A stretch of 64,000 nt of DNA from Mantis religiosa (GCA_030765055.1 CM060951.1:48878791-48942790); one strand, 5' to 3'. Shown: positions 46,551 through 58,180, counted from the first letter of the stretch. Numbers and translations: made by a program. The notes: generated by a model not told the origin, from the sequence alone.

Positions 46551-47389
46551 TGCTAATTTTACATTGTTAATTTCTCTTTAACATTTATTTAATAAATTTC
46601 AAGAATCTGTTTTCAATATGAAGCACTCTCTAATCTTTCACTGCTTCCTAATGAAGACTTATTATTATAATTTTGTACTTATGCTGTATTTGCAATTTTC
46701 AGAACCTTGTCTTTCACATCATGTACATTTACAACCATCACTAAACAACTCAACTTATCAAGTCACAAAAACCAAATTTTGATAACCATAAAGGAGCTGC
46801 TTATGCCAGCTACCCAATGATTTTCTATTATTGGCATCTTTTAATTCATAAGTATGCTTAACCAGACAACTCTTCAAACTCAGATTCAAACCTGCAGATA
46901 ACTAGGTAGACATGTAATTGTTACCCATGGTGGTAAACAATAATTAAATAGAATATTCAGTTATTACAAATAAAATGCAGGTGTCTCCTGAAAAACACTG
47001 CAAAAGTTTAGTACACCATACCTTAAGGTAAATTATGAAAGGAAATTAGGTACATTATGAATCAACCAATTTTCAATTGTAAGGTTTTGCACTTCTTTGT
47101 ATTCTTTATTTAGTTGATGAAAATTCTAATCTACATTAACCGTAACTAATGTAAGGTCTTTTACAACAATCTCAGCCTTCTAAATCCATCACTGCCCATA
47201 TCAAAATTTATATAGTCCAATGACTGAATTTTATTTTCTCTACCATGTACCTAGTAGATAGAAGTACTACTTTCCAATCAAACATTACTAATTGAGATTA
47301 TATAAGAAATCCATGTTTCGAGGTCTCTATTATTAAAAAATAAATACTTTTTAGAAACAGATCCTTGTGTGTCTGTGTCTAAATCCAAA

Positions 47390-47458
<69 letters not shown>

Positions 47459-48125
47459 TCTGAATTTAAATTCAGTATATTTAAAAAACGTGAAACTAAG
47501 ATTTTCAGGAAAATTCCTCCAGCCAAACTAACCTTCACATGGAAAATTGTTGAATATTCTTGATTTCCTGAAAAATGGCTCCAGTCCTTTTAATTAAAAC
47601 ACCATATATATGTAAGATATTTAGAAGACAAATAAACTGTACATCATATATTCTCTGTAAATATCCTGTAAAATCCTCTTCATTTACAAAGAATTTTGTA
47701 TAACTGGTATATGCAAAAGCTTATACACAGAAAATGTAGAAAATTTTAAGCCACCAATTTATTTTAAACAACTACAGTCATTTTCATATATTATTGGTTT
47801 GAATTTGTCAACTGTTTGTTAATTTTAAGTGTTGTGGCTATTCAGTTGTTTCTCATTATGTTACTGAAAGTTTATCAAATTCCAAGGCCTACATTGCAGA
47901 AGCTATATAAAAATAAATGATAGTAAAGAAAAACCACGTGAATAGAAGCACATTTTTTTTAAGATCTTCCAATCCTCGACTACTTGTTTTCCTATATCTC
48001 TTGAAGAACTGAGTTTTGGATATGTCCTGAAATGATCAGTGAAGACCTTTAATCTCTCATTTTAAAGTTTATGGTTATAATTAACATGACTTCAGTATCT
48101 TTAACATCCTTTGTAAAGTGAAGTA
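46551..48125. other. Unassigned tail of unit B4, with a (TA)n tract
   Basis: Counterpart of 13,099-14,662. A (TA)n microsatellite of about 56 bp lies at 47,398-47,454, where B1 has only a few TA repeats. The exon-like HHVHLQPSLNN stretch recurs near 46,715-46,855. Confidence 0.5.
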
Positions 48126-48559
48126 TTTCATCTTTACCTTCATTAGTAAGTGAAGTATCTTCCTAAGATGTGACATGAACATTTTAAAGAAAATCCCCCA
48201 ACCCAATCTAACCTTTATGTGGTACTTTTTTTAACATTCTTTATTTCCTCAAAAAATGGCTATTAAAATGTCATACATTAAAGATATTTACATGGTAAAT
48301 AAAACCTGTATTTGAAATTTTCTGGGAATAATGTGTGAAGTCCTGATTCAAAAGGAATAGTGAATAACTTGATTTAGCTGGTAAAACATTATGCGTGTTT
48401 GGAGGAATTTAGTAACAGTGGCATCAAATTAATTAAAAAACTATTCAAGGCAAACCAGTAATATGCACTAAAGCAGATGAGAATAAACTAGTAATTTTGG
48501 AAAAAGCAGAACACACAAAGGGCATGGAAGACCTATTAAAGGATAGCAATTTGAAAAAG

Positions 48560-49320
48560 TGGAAAACAACCTATTAAATTACTGCTTTTAATCTACAAAT
48601 ACAACATTAAAAGGAAGCAAATGAGTCAATAGATAGTACAAAATTTCTAGGGGTATGGATGGATAATAATTTAAAATGGTCGGCTCACATTCAAAAGCTA
48701 TCACAAAAATTGAGTAAAATAACTTATGCTATCACAGTCATTTAAAAAATCATGGATTTGAAATCAGTTTTATCTTTATATCATGCATATTTTCAATCTT
48801 CTTAGCTTTAATATTATTTTGAGGTAATTCAACAGGAGCAAAATCTATTTTTAAAATGCATAAACGGGCAATTAGGATAATACTACATGTTAATAAAAGA
48901 ACCAGTTGTAGACCACTATTTAAGGAATTAAGTATATTGCCCCTAGCCTGTATTTACATATATGAAACATTATGCTACATAAAAACTAATCTCAGTATGT
49001 ACACAGCAAACTCACAGATACATTCTCATGATATCAGAAGAAAAGATAACCTTCATATAATCACACATAGCACAAGTTCTTTTGAAAAAAGTTTTGTATA
49101 TACTGGCCTTCAGCTTTATAATAAATTACCCAATTATCTGAAGCAAATACCTGCACTGCATCGATTTAGGATTTGTCTCAAAAAACTTCTTTCACTCCAT
49201 TGTTTTTATAGCATAAAGGAATATTATAATTACTTTGACAATTAATTTTGTAAGATATTTTATAAATGTATACACAAAGTCTTTATTTAATATTTTGAGG
49301 TAATAGCTCAATTTTGTATA
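48560..49320 (+). pseudogene. LINE C-terminal remnant in B5
   Basis: The intact C-terminus of this family: 48,856-49,245 reads RAIRIILHVNKRTSCRPLFK, YIYETLCYIKTNLSMYTANS, FEKSFVYTGLQLYNKLPNYL and ends YYNYFDN. The upstream part (FLGVWMDNNLKWSAHIQKLS) is separated by frameshifts. Confidence 0.8.
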
Positions 49321-49962
49321 TTATATCACATGTACATATTGTTAAATATTGAAAAGCCTGTAAATAATTGTAAAGATCCTGGATGTGTTCTATATCTGTG
49401 TATTATGAGCCATGAACCAATAAAACTACTACTACCACAAAAGAAAGAATTACACAAAATTAGATAGATAATCAAATATTACCAAGAATATATGGGTAAC
49501 CAAAAATAGATAAAATAGGAAAATATGAGGCCCATATATATATTAAGACTAGTAAATAGAATCCAATTGCTAAAAATTTGACTACTGCTATTTCCTTTGT
49601 ATCTATGACAAAATGTGTATTTCTGTAAATAATCATAATATCTCTCCCTGTGTGCAACACTTGTGATGCCATCTCCCATAATGTCATCTGTTATATCTGT
49701 TGCTGACTGCAACCTTGATGGTATGGACCAGGGTATGCAGGTGAATGTTAAGTTGGCTAATGTATTTAATGAAGGCTAATAAATGAGGTATTTGGAGTGA
49801 CCAACTGTTTTAGGATTTAGAATTAACCTGTTTTTGAATTTTAGCATGAGGAACAGTAACTATCGAAGTATTATATCCTCTAGCTTCAGATATATCAACA
49901 GATTAAAATAATGTAGAATAAAAAGAAGTATTTCAGAAAATGGAGTGCCATTGTTACTAAAA
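49321..49962. other. Sequence unique to B5
   Basis: No match in the other units and no gene recognised. ACCAATAAAACTACTACTAC at 49,419 resembles a transcript 3' end. Confidence 0.4.
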
Positions 49963-50746
49963 TTAGGCAAATGAGTCAACCTTGTATATACTTTTTTCCA
50001 CTTACAAGTTTTTTGATGAAGACTAGTTTCTGGGGACTTCTCCCCTATCGCCAGTTCTGTGGTTGACTGATGATGCATCCGGTGTCTGCATCTGGCTTGG
50101 TGTCGTGCTGCCATCTAATGTCCTGGTAAGTTTGATGACGTCATCTAGCGCGGGAATTTCAAAATTCATCAAGAGGTTCTGTTTCTTCGTAATAAATATG
50201 GTTTCCCAAATCTGTAGTTCCAGAAGTGTCTTTGCCTGTTTGATCAGTTATATTTCTTGTTTTATGTTGTGATTCTCAGACCATAAGTGATGTGCTACGG
50301 CCGACTTGTCCATGTGTTTGAATTTAATATTTCTGAAGTGTTCTTTCATTCTTGTTCCTAGATTCCTTTTGGTCTTACCAATGTATATCTTGTCACAATC
50401 CTGGCAGCTCATTTGGTAAATGCCTGATAATTGAGTTTTTGGTGTGCTATTTTTTAGAGGGTGGTTTAGTAAGTTGCGGATGTTCTGTTTGTTCTGAGGG
50501 GCTAATTTTATGTTGAAGCTCTTAAATATCTTTTCAAATTTTTTTAAGTATTTTGGATGAAATGTAAATTTGCCATATCTGGTGTTTGGGTTTTCTAGTT
50601 TTTTTAACGTAGTAATGTCCCTGAGTTTTTGTTTCTTTTGTGTTTGCAGATCAATTTTTTGATGAAAGGTGTTATAGTTGTTCAATTCGGCAACCTGGTG
50701 TATGTGAGTGTACTCCTGTTCATATTCTGTTTTTGTTAGCAGAATG
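49963..50746 (-). pseudogene. Penelope-like element in reverse orientation (B5)
   Basis: Minus-strand PLE-1, 5'-truncated in the RT-nuclease linker (EYEQEYTHIHQVAELNNYNT). It has an intact GIY-YIG start: SGIYQMSCQDCDKIYIGKTK then RNLGTRMKEHFRNIKFKHMD. A TAA at 50,245 splits off the C-terminus, which otherwise reads QAKTLLELQIWETIFITKKQ and QMQTPDASSVNHRTG. The best-preserved nuclease of the set. Confidence 0.85.
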
Positions 50747-50930
50747 CCATTTCCACCAATGTCCAAACACATCTTGTCGTAGCGGGTGATCAACTTTTCT
50801 ATACCTTCTGCAAAGAAAATTCCTGCCAGTGATGATAGCCATGACTCCACAGCATGTTTCACTTCATTGTCAGATCCGAAGTGCTTGAAGTGTAGCTTGC
50901 ACTTCATCTGCATGAAGATGGTGCCAAGTC
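50747..50930 (-). pseudogene. Mariner C-terminus, fused in frame to PLE (B5)
   Basis: Minus-strand MQMKCKLHFKHFGSDNEVKH, FFAEGIEKLITRYDKMCLDI, GGN, then straight into the PLE frame (GILLTKTEYEQ). One open frame of 221 codons spans 50,913-50,248 and joins two unrelated elements. Confidence 0.8.
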
Positions 50931-51044
50931 CGAGCTGTGGGTGATAAAACTGTTCCGATTGAAATTAAATTAAAAGGGGCATCAATTAATGACACTAAAC
51001 TTCACTTACTTTCCAATTTCCCAGAACACATTTTGAAGACTACT

Positions 51045-51400
51045 TTCCTCCATTGTCAACTGGACATCGACTGGTTCTCTGTGGTATAGCTGGCGATATT
51101 TTGTCAGAGGTTTCTTCTGGTGGCAGTTAGAGGAACTTGCTGAACAAATCTTTTTGGGAGATGTCGAAATAGAAAACTTTGTTTCTAGTTTTTGAAATGA
51201 AAATTTGTTCCCATGTGGACTGTTGTTTACCTATTGCATGTTCAAGTAGTTTTGGTTCTGGATTTATGTTGTGGCTTTTTTCTCAAAAATGTGTGGCAAC
51301 TGCTGGTTTTTCTAATTGTATTTTGTTCCTTTGTTCTTTTTTCTAAATTTCTTTAGGTTTTTCCAATATAAATTTGACTACACTCACAGCATTGCTCCCA
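51045..51400 (-). pseudogene. Second Penelope-like element (PLE-2) in B5
   Basis: Counterpart of 26,244-26,640: CCECSVYIG-type start (SQIYIGK region), KNIKLEK, FISKTRNKVFYFDIS, with frameshifts. Nested in the mariner. Confidence 0.65.
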
Positions 51401-52240
51401 GTGAATCTGTTGAATCACTGTTTGAGTGTCACCAGCAGTATGAGCATGGGCATTGTCATTGAGCAACACAACTCCTTTACTGAGTGTACCTCTCCACTTT
51501 TTTCTTTAATAGCACACTGTAGTTTTCTTGAAGTTTCACAATATCGTACCACATTAATGGTTTCATCTCTGAGAAGGAATTCAATAAGCAAAACCCCTTT
51601 CCTATCCCAGAACAAAGTGCACATGAATTTTTGTGCTGATTTCATCATTTTGAACTTTTGTTTCTTTTATGGAGAATGAGTGTGTCTCCATTACACTCCT
51701 TGTTGTTTGGATTCTGGTATGACGTGAATAACCCAGGTTTCATCATCACCTGTCACAATTCGGTTATAAAAGTCCTCTCTCTCTTCACTGTACCATGTCA
51801 GAAATGTCAAAGCAGTGCAAAGTCTCTTGGTTTTGTGAACATCACTGAGCATTTGGAACTCAATGTGAACACATCTTGTGATAACCAAAAATGGCCTGTA
51901 TTAATTTCTCACAAAACCATATGTGAGATTTGTGGAAATTCGTTTGAAAGTGTTGTCATTGTGAAACATCTGTTCTCCTGGATTTTTTAATCAACTTTGC
52001 TTACCGAATTAAGGTTGACAACAGAAGATTGACCACTCTGAACCTCACTGTGAACAATTGCGCGACCTTCATTAAAAATTCTAACCTTATTTCTCATCAT
52101 TCATCATGTCTTCACTGTAAACATCTTTAACTTGGCGATAGATTTTGACTGGTTTCACATTCCTTGAGTTCGGAAAGTGAATTACAGAACAAATCTCATA
52201 GTTGGCAGAATCAGTAATTGTCATAAACATTTTAAATGTG
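51401..52240 (-). pseudogene. Mariner transposase N-terminal and catalytic part (B5)
   Basis: Counterpart of 26,641-27,475. The catalytic half reads IVTGDDETWVIHVIPESKQQ (one extra Asp codon), QKFMCTLFWDRKGVLLIEFL, and VLLNDNAHAHTAGDTQTVI. The N-terminus is MFMTITDSANYEICSVIHFP. Multiple stops. Confidence 0.8.
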
Positions 52241-52934
52241 CATAGCAAACAGAAAGCATAACATAGAGCAATCCAAATGGTGTCAGTTGAGGGCCAGTGA
52301 ACAAGGAAGACTAGTGAACACATTTGCAATGCCAATTGCAGCACTGCGATGCTGCTAGAATGAAACGGTACAGACTTTCCATACACGCCTCATATATCTG
52401 GTCTTTAGGCAATATAGACTGCCATTAATCATAGTAAAACACTTCTGCGAGTCTGTCACAAATTACATAACACAAAATAAAATACATGAATTTTAGTAAT
52501 CTACACTCTTTTGCCAACATAAAGCTCTGTATACTTTGTTATTACCACATGAAATATCCTACTTACATGTTACCAACTGCTAAGCTGCATACTTGCATCT
52601 GAAGTAAAACTTTTACAGTCACTTGTTAAATTCTAAGAATTTCTCTCTTTATAATTGTCAGAAATATGTATACATGCATATTTGCAGCTCTGAATGTACT
52701 GAATTCCAGGAAGTGGAACCTTGACAAAATGAATTTCTTACTGACTGATTTTATATCTAATTGCTCGATTCTAACATTGTACACTGATTTTAACATACAG
52801 AATTTGTTTCAATTTTTTGTCTATCATTTCTTTACTAAAACAACTAAACTTATCATTCAATAATTCCAGTATTAAAATGCCCCATTACATTAATTTATTC
52901 TCAATAATAAATTATTATAATTGGTGCTCAAATT
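52241..52934. other. Unassigned B-unit segment (B5)
   Basis: Counterpart of 11,700-12,477, with an internal deletion near 52,755 that shortens the conserved 87-codon frame. Confidence 0.4.
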
Positions 52935-53172
52935 CAATCTTAATTTATATCCTCCAACGTTAAGTCATATCAGACGGTGAATAAATTGGGTGAAATGATG
53001 CTCAAATGAGTCCAGGGTCCATGGAGCTTAGAGTTACCCGACATTCGCCTCTAAGGATAAAGGAAAACCCCGGAAAAAACCTTATCCAGGTAACTCACCC
53101 TGACCGAGATCCGAACTCGGGAACTCTTGAACGTGAGTCAGACATGCTACCATCTATGCTACCGAAGCGGGC
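52935..53172 (-). repeat. SINE-A, tRNA-derived (B5)
   Basis: Minus-strand SINE-A with slightly longer body (GGATAAAGGAAAACCCCGG region) than B1/B2/B4; reversed B-box near 53,103-53,120. Confidence 0.8.
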
Positions 53173-54216
53173 AATCTTAACTTTAAATTTACCTCGTTCT
53201 GACACCAATTCCTTCAATTCTTACACAATATTTTTATAAATTTCTCCATCTGCACCACTCATGGTTGCTTAAGAAGAATCAGTAACTTCCAAATTGATAA
53301 AATCAATACTCAAGCTAGATTTACTATGCTAATTTTACATTGTTACTTTCTCTTTAATATTTAATAAATTTCAAGAATCTGTTTTCAATGTGTTAGTATT
53401 TTAAGATTGTCTTAGTTCTGGTATTTTGTTGAAGCACTCTTTCTAATCTTTCACTGCATCCTAATGAAGACTTATTATTATAATTTTGTACTTATGCTGT
53501 ATTTGCAATTTTTAGAGCCTTGTCCTTCACATCATGTACATTTACAACCATCACTAAACAACTTAACAACTCAACTTATCAAGTCACAAAAACCAAATTT
53601 TCATAACCATAAAGGAGCTGCTTATGCCAGCTACCCAATGATTTTCTATTATTGGCATCTTTGAATTCATAAGTATGCTTAACCAGACAACTCCTGAAAC
53701 TCAAATTCAAATCTGCAGATAACTAGGTAGACATGTAATTGTTACCCAAGGTGTTAAACAATAATTAAATAGAATATTAAGTTATTACAAATAAAATGCA
53801 GGTGTATATTGAAAAGCACAGCAAAAGTTTGGTACACCATACCTTAAGGTAAATGATGAAAGGAAATTAAGTAAATTATGAATCAACCAATTTTCAACTG
53901 CAAGTTTTTGCACTTCTTTGTATTCTTTATTTAGTTGATGAAAATTCTAATCTACATTAACTGTACCTGCTGTAAGGTCTTTTACAACAATCTCAGCCTT
54001 CTAAATCCATCACTGCCCATATCAAAATCTATATAGTCCAATGACTGAATTTTATTTTCTCTACCATGTACCTAGTAGATAGAAGTACTACTTTCCAATC
54101 AAAAATACAATATTGAGATTATATAAGAAATCTATGTTTCAAGGTCTCTATAATTTAAAAAAAAATACTTTTTAGAAACAGATCCTTGTGTGTCTGTGAG
54201 CAGTTAACTAAAACCA

Positions 54217-54284
<68 letters not shown>

Positions 54285-54970
54285 CTGATAAGTACCAAAA
54301 TTGATATTTAAATCAGTATATTTCAAAAATGTGACACTAAGATTTTCAAGAAAATTCCTCCAGCCAAACTAACCTTCACATGGAAAATTGTTGATTCTTG
54401 ATTTCCTGAAAAATGGCTCCAATCCTTTTAATTAGAACACCATATATGTAACATATTTAGAAGACAAATAAACTGTACATCACACATTTTCTGGAAATAT
54501 ACTGTATAATCCTCTTCATTTACAAAGAATTTTGTATAGCTGGTATATGCAAAAGCTTATACACAGAAAATGTAGAGAATTTTAAGCCACCAATTTATTT
54601 TAAACAACTACAGTCATTTTCATATATTATTGGTTTGAATTTGTCAACTGTTTGTTATTTTTAAGTGTTGTGGCTATTCAGTTGTTTCTCATTATGATAC
54701 TGAAAGTTTATCAAATTTCAAGGCCTACATTGCAGAAGCTATATACAAATAAATGATGGTATAGAAAACCATGTGAATAGAACACATTTTTTTTTTAAGA
54801 TCTTCCAATCCTCAACTATTTTTTTTTCCTACATCTTTTAAAAGAAGAACTGAGTTTTGGATATGTCCTGAAATGATCAGTAAAGACCTTTAATCTCATA
54901 TTTTAAAGTTTATGGTTATAATTAACATGACTTCAGTATCTTTAACATCATTTGTAAAGTGAAGTATTCC
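53173..54970. other. Unassigned tail of unit B5, with empty hairpin site and (TA)n
   Basis: Single AGATTTACTA at 53,317-53,326 is the uninterrupted target of the hairpin insertion. A (TA)n tract of about 56 bp is at 54,221-54,277. No gene recognised. Confidence 0.5.
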
Positions 54971-54983
54971 TTAGTTATCTTAC

Positions 54984-55141
54984 TTGGATTCAGAACATTC
55001 TTCATCTTCCTGATATAATTCATCAGTAGCTGGTGATGGCACACGTCGCCCTGGGCATTGCCATTCCAATTCTAACACCCCCTCTTTATCCAATGTTTCA
55101 TATAAAGAACAAATATCTTCTGGAGAAGGTTCCCATGGTTC
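54984..55141 (-). CDS. PAGR1: PAGR1, internal exon
   Basis: Minus-strand exon of 158 bp: acceptor AATTTGTAG, 52 codons plus two bases, then donor GTAAGA. It reads EPWEPSPEDICSLYETLDKE, then GVLELEWQCPGRRVPSPATD and ELYQEDEECSESK. This matches the conserved PAGR1 block 'qPWxPpPseIqrLYelLa..GtLELxxxxlpRRPPTP'. The trailing AA joins the G that opens the exon at 39,213 to complete Lys. The first exon(s), expected to carry the acidic N-terminus, were not found between 55,142 and the window end. Together with the terminal exon this gives about 120 codons of the protein. Confidence 0.75.
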
Positions 55142-55570
55142 CTACAAATTAAAGCATTCAGGAAGTTATAAAAATACTTTAAAAATGAGTTAAAGAAAAC
55201 AAAGTAGAATTAAATGAGATGTACAACTTACACCAGCTCTATAAATGAATACTGTGTTGATATAAGAAAATATAACCATAGTTTCTTTGATTAAGTTTAG
55301 CTATTTTTTTTCTTTTTAAATTTATATATTTGTAATTGTCACTTGTTTTTATTTATTTTGTCTGATACATTTCTCTTATCCAATTTCAGTCATTTTTCGT
55401 AATGTTTTACTATGTGGCTAATGATAAACAGATTAGTGTAAATTGGAATTGTGTGGTAATGGTAGTTTAAACATAGCTAGCACTGATATAACTGTTTTGC
55501 ACTCATTTAACAAGGAATTTTTTTAGAATAAGATTGACAAATGCAAATCACTAAACTAGTAGCTCTTTAG
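55142..55570. other. Probable PAGR1 intron, nothing recognised
   Basis: A+T-rich single-copy sequence upstream (minus-strand sense) of the PAGR1 exon. Confidence 0.4.
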
Positions 55571-55702
55571 AACAGTTGGTAACACATTCTGTAATGTATA
55601 GTACTTCTTTTGATTTGTTGATTAGTGGAAAAATATATGTGCTTCGTCATAACAAAATGTAAAAGGTCTTTCTTAAATATGGTTTTAATTCATCCCATAA
55701 CA
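55571..55702 (+). repeat. BEL/Pao 5' LTR, partial
   Basis: 132 bp shared with 61,122-61,253, ending CATCCCATAACA. Immediately followed by TTTGGCGAAGTTGACAGG, a likely primer-binding site. The left part of the LTR is missing or unrecognised. Confidence 0.75.
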
Positions 55703-55725
55703 TTTGGCGAAGTTGACAGGATGAG

Positions 55726-55913
55726 ATGAATAATTTAAAGAAAGAAGGAACGAGCATGAGAAGATTGTTTGCGCGAGCGGCGAATGCATTTTAAGAGAAA
55801 TTAAGGGACAAGAATTCCACTAGGACTGATCTTGCCACACGCTTTAAAATACTAAGAGATAAAGTTGAAAGACTTTAAAGAAGCAAGAGGAATACCGTAC
55901 GATTGAAAGAAGT
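55726..55913 (+). pseudogene. BEL/Pao gag N-terminus
   Basis: From ATG at 55,726 the frame reads MNNLKKEGTSMRRLFARAAN, AF*EKLRDKNSTRTDLATRF, KILRDKVERL*RSKRNTVRL and KEVKKK. The pattern ('.LK.eR..l.RsFtr..N.l...l', then 'L...f..LkdKyerL') is that of BEL/Pao Gag starts. Two in-frame stops. The frame then runs into the GAA tract as polylysine. Confidence 0.65.
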
Positions 55914-56240
55914 GAAGAAGAAGAAGAAGAAGAAGAAGAAGAAGAAGAAGAAGAAGAAGAAGAAGAAGAAGAAGAAGAAGAAGAAGAAGAAGAAGAAGAA
56001 GAAGAAGAAGAAGAAGAAGAAGAAGAAGAAGAAGAAGAAGAAGAAGAAGAAGAAGAAGAAGAAGAAGAAGAAGAAGAAGAAGAAGAAGAAGAAGAAGAAG
56101 AAGAAGAAGAAGAAGAAGAAGAAGAAGAAGAAGAAGAAGAAGAAGAAGAAGAAGAAGAAGAAGAAGAAGAAGAAGAAGAAGAAGAAGAAGAAGAAGAAGA
56201 AGAAGAAGAAGAAGAAGAAGAAGAAGAAGAAGAAGAAGAA
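55914..56240. repeat. (GAA)n microsatellite, 327 bp
   Basis: About 109 uninterrupted GAA/AAG trinucleotides. It follows gag codons GAA GTG AAG AAG, so the repeat continues the gag frame as lysine (AAG). Predicted Lys, Leu or Phe homopolymers are translations of the repeat. Confidence 0.97.
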
Positions 56241-56285
56241 ACACAAGATTGGGATGAGACCGAAAGTTACCACGAACGATGGATA

Positions 56286-58180
56286 ACGGACTGCAGAAAA
56301 ACTCAAGATGGGAGAACCCCAATTAATATAATGGACTGCGCAGAAAAGCTCAAGATGGGAGAATCTCACTCCAGATAATGGACTGTGCAGAAAAGCTCAA
56401 GATGGGAGAATCTCACTCCAGATAATGGACTGCGCAGAAAAGCTCAAGATGGGAGAATCTCACTCCAGATAATGGACTGTGCAGAAAAGCTCAAGATGGG
56501 AAAATCTCACTCCAGATAATGGACTGTGCAGAAAAGCTCAAGATGGGAGAATCTCACTCCAGATAATGGACTGTGCAGAAAAGCTCAGGATGGGAGAATC
56601 TCACTCCAGATAATAGACTGTGCAGAAAAGCTCAAGATGGGAGAATCTCACTCCAGATAATGGACTGTGCAGAAAAGCTCAGGATGGGAGAATCTCACTC
56701 CAGATAATGGACTATGCAGAAAAGCTCAAGATGGGAGAATCTCACTCCAGATAATGGACTGTGCAGAAAAGCTCAGGATGGGAGAATCTCACTCCAGATA
56801 ATGGACTGTGCAGAAAAGCTCAAGATGGGAGAATCTCACTCCAGATAATGGACTGTGCAGAAAAGCTCAGGATGGGAGAACCCCAATTCAGATAATGGAC
56901 TGCGCAGAAGAGCTCAAGTAGGAAGAACCCCAATTCAGATAATGGACTACCCGCTTTCGTAGTGTGGTGGTAGCATGTCTGACTTGCGTTCAAGAGGTCC
57001 CGAGTTCGAATATCAGTCAGGGTGAGTTTACCTAGATAAGGTTTTTTCCGGGGTTTTCCCTTATCCAAACAGACGAATGTCGGGTGACTCTAGGCTCCAT
57101 GGACCCCGGGCTCATTTGAGCATCATTTTACCCGATGACTGTAAGTCATTGTCCGATATGACAATGTTGGAGGACGTAAATTATACACAAAAAAAAAAGA
57201 TAATGGATTGCACAGAAAACTCAAGATGGGAAAAACTCACTCCAGATAATGGACTGCGCAGAAAAGTTCAAAATGGTAGAACCCCAATCTAGATAATTGA
57301 CTGCGCAGAAAACTCAAGATGGGAAAAAGCCAATCCAGATAATTGACTGCGCAGAAAACTCAAGATGGGAGAAACCCAATCCAGATAATTGACTGCGCAG
57401 AAAACTTAAGATGGAAGAATCTCAATTCAGATAATTGCGCAGAAAACTCAAGATTGGAGAATCTCTCTCCAGATAATGGACTGCGCAGAAAACTCAAGAT
57501 GGGAGAATTCCATCCAGATAATTGACTGCATAGAAAACTCAAGATTGGAGAACCTAAATCCAGGTAATGGATTATGCAGAAAACTCAAGATGGGAAAATC
57601 TCACTTCATATCATAGACTGTGCAGAAAACTCAAGATGGGAGAACCCTAATCCAGATAATTGACTGCGCAGAAAAGCTCAAGATGGGAGAATCTCAATCC
57701 AGATAATGGACTGTGCAGAGAAGCTCAAGATTGTAGAACCCTAATCCAGATAATGGACTGCGCAGAAAATTCAAGATTTGAGAATCCCAATCCAGATAAT
57801 GGATTACGCAAAAAACTCAAGAAGGGAGAATCTGAATCCAGATAATGGACTGCGCAGAAAACTCAAGATGGGAGAACCCCAATACATAATGGACTGCGCA
57901 GAAAACTCAAGATGGGAGAATCTCAATACATAATGGACTGCGCAGAAAACTCAAGATGGGAGAATCTCAATCCAGATAATGGATTGCGCAGAAAACTCAA
58001 GATGGGAGAACCCCAATACATAATGGACTGTGCAGAAAACTCAAGATGGGAGAACCCAATACATATAATTGACTGTACAGAAAACTCAAGATTGGAGAAT
58101 CCCAATCCAGATTAGGGACTGCTCAGAAAACTCAAGATGGGAGAATCTCAATCCAGATAATGGACTGTGCATAAAATTCA
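56286..58180. repeat. 46-47 bp minisatellite, about 35 copies
   Basis: Unit is roughly CAGATAATGGACTGTGCAGA followed by AAAGCTCAAGATGGGAGAAT and CTCACTC. The left block (56,286-56,947) has AAAAGCTC, is about 47 bp and is very homogeneous. The right block (57,200-58,180) mostly has AAAACTC, is about 46 bp and is more variable. SINE-A separates them. The array ends at the integrase fragment. Confidence 0.95.
56948..57195 (+). repeat. SINE-A, full length, inside the minisatellite
   Basis: Plus strand: tRNA-like head CCCGCTTTCGTAGTGTGGTG (A box), GTCCCGAGTTCGAATATC (B box), body, then ACGTAAATTATACACAAAAA tail. AGATAATGGA is found on both sides, which may be TSD or simply the host repeat. Best copy for reading the family's structure. 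Confidence 0.85.

Larger units (their letters stand above)
39518..48125. repeat. Tandem unit B4 (8.6 kb with insertions)
   Basis: Copy of unit B enlarged by a 2.2-kb Ty3/gypsy element (40,278-42,507) and a 0.24-kb LINE end (43,451-43,691). It has the B1/B2-type mariner deletion and the hairpin insertion. It lies within the PAGR1 intron. Confidence 0.9.
48126..54970. repeat. Tandem unit B5 (6.8 kb)
   Basis: Last unit, ending against the PAGR1 internal exon. It keeps the mariner and PLE-2 like B3 and lacks the hairpin insertion. In place of the plus-strand PLE-1 it has unique sequence plus a minus-strand PLE-1. Confidence 0.9.

Noticed and set aside
47278..47538. Frame with an Ile-Tyr alternating run
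   Set aside because: Translation of a (TA)n microsatellite.
55852..56369. Long poly-Leu, poly-Phe and poly-Lys frames
   Set aside because: They are translations of the GAA tract; only the short gag part before it is meaningful.
56286..58180. CRISPR-like array of regular repeats
   Set aside because: Units are contiguous with no spacers, in a eukaryotic retrotransposon; it is a minisatellite.
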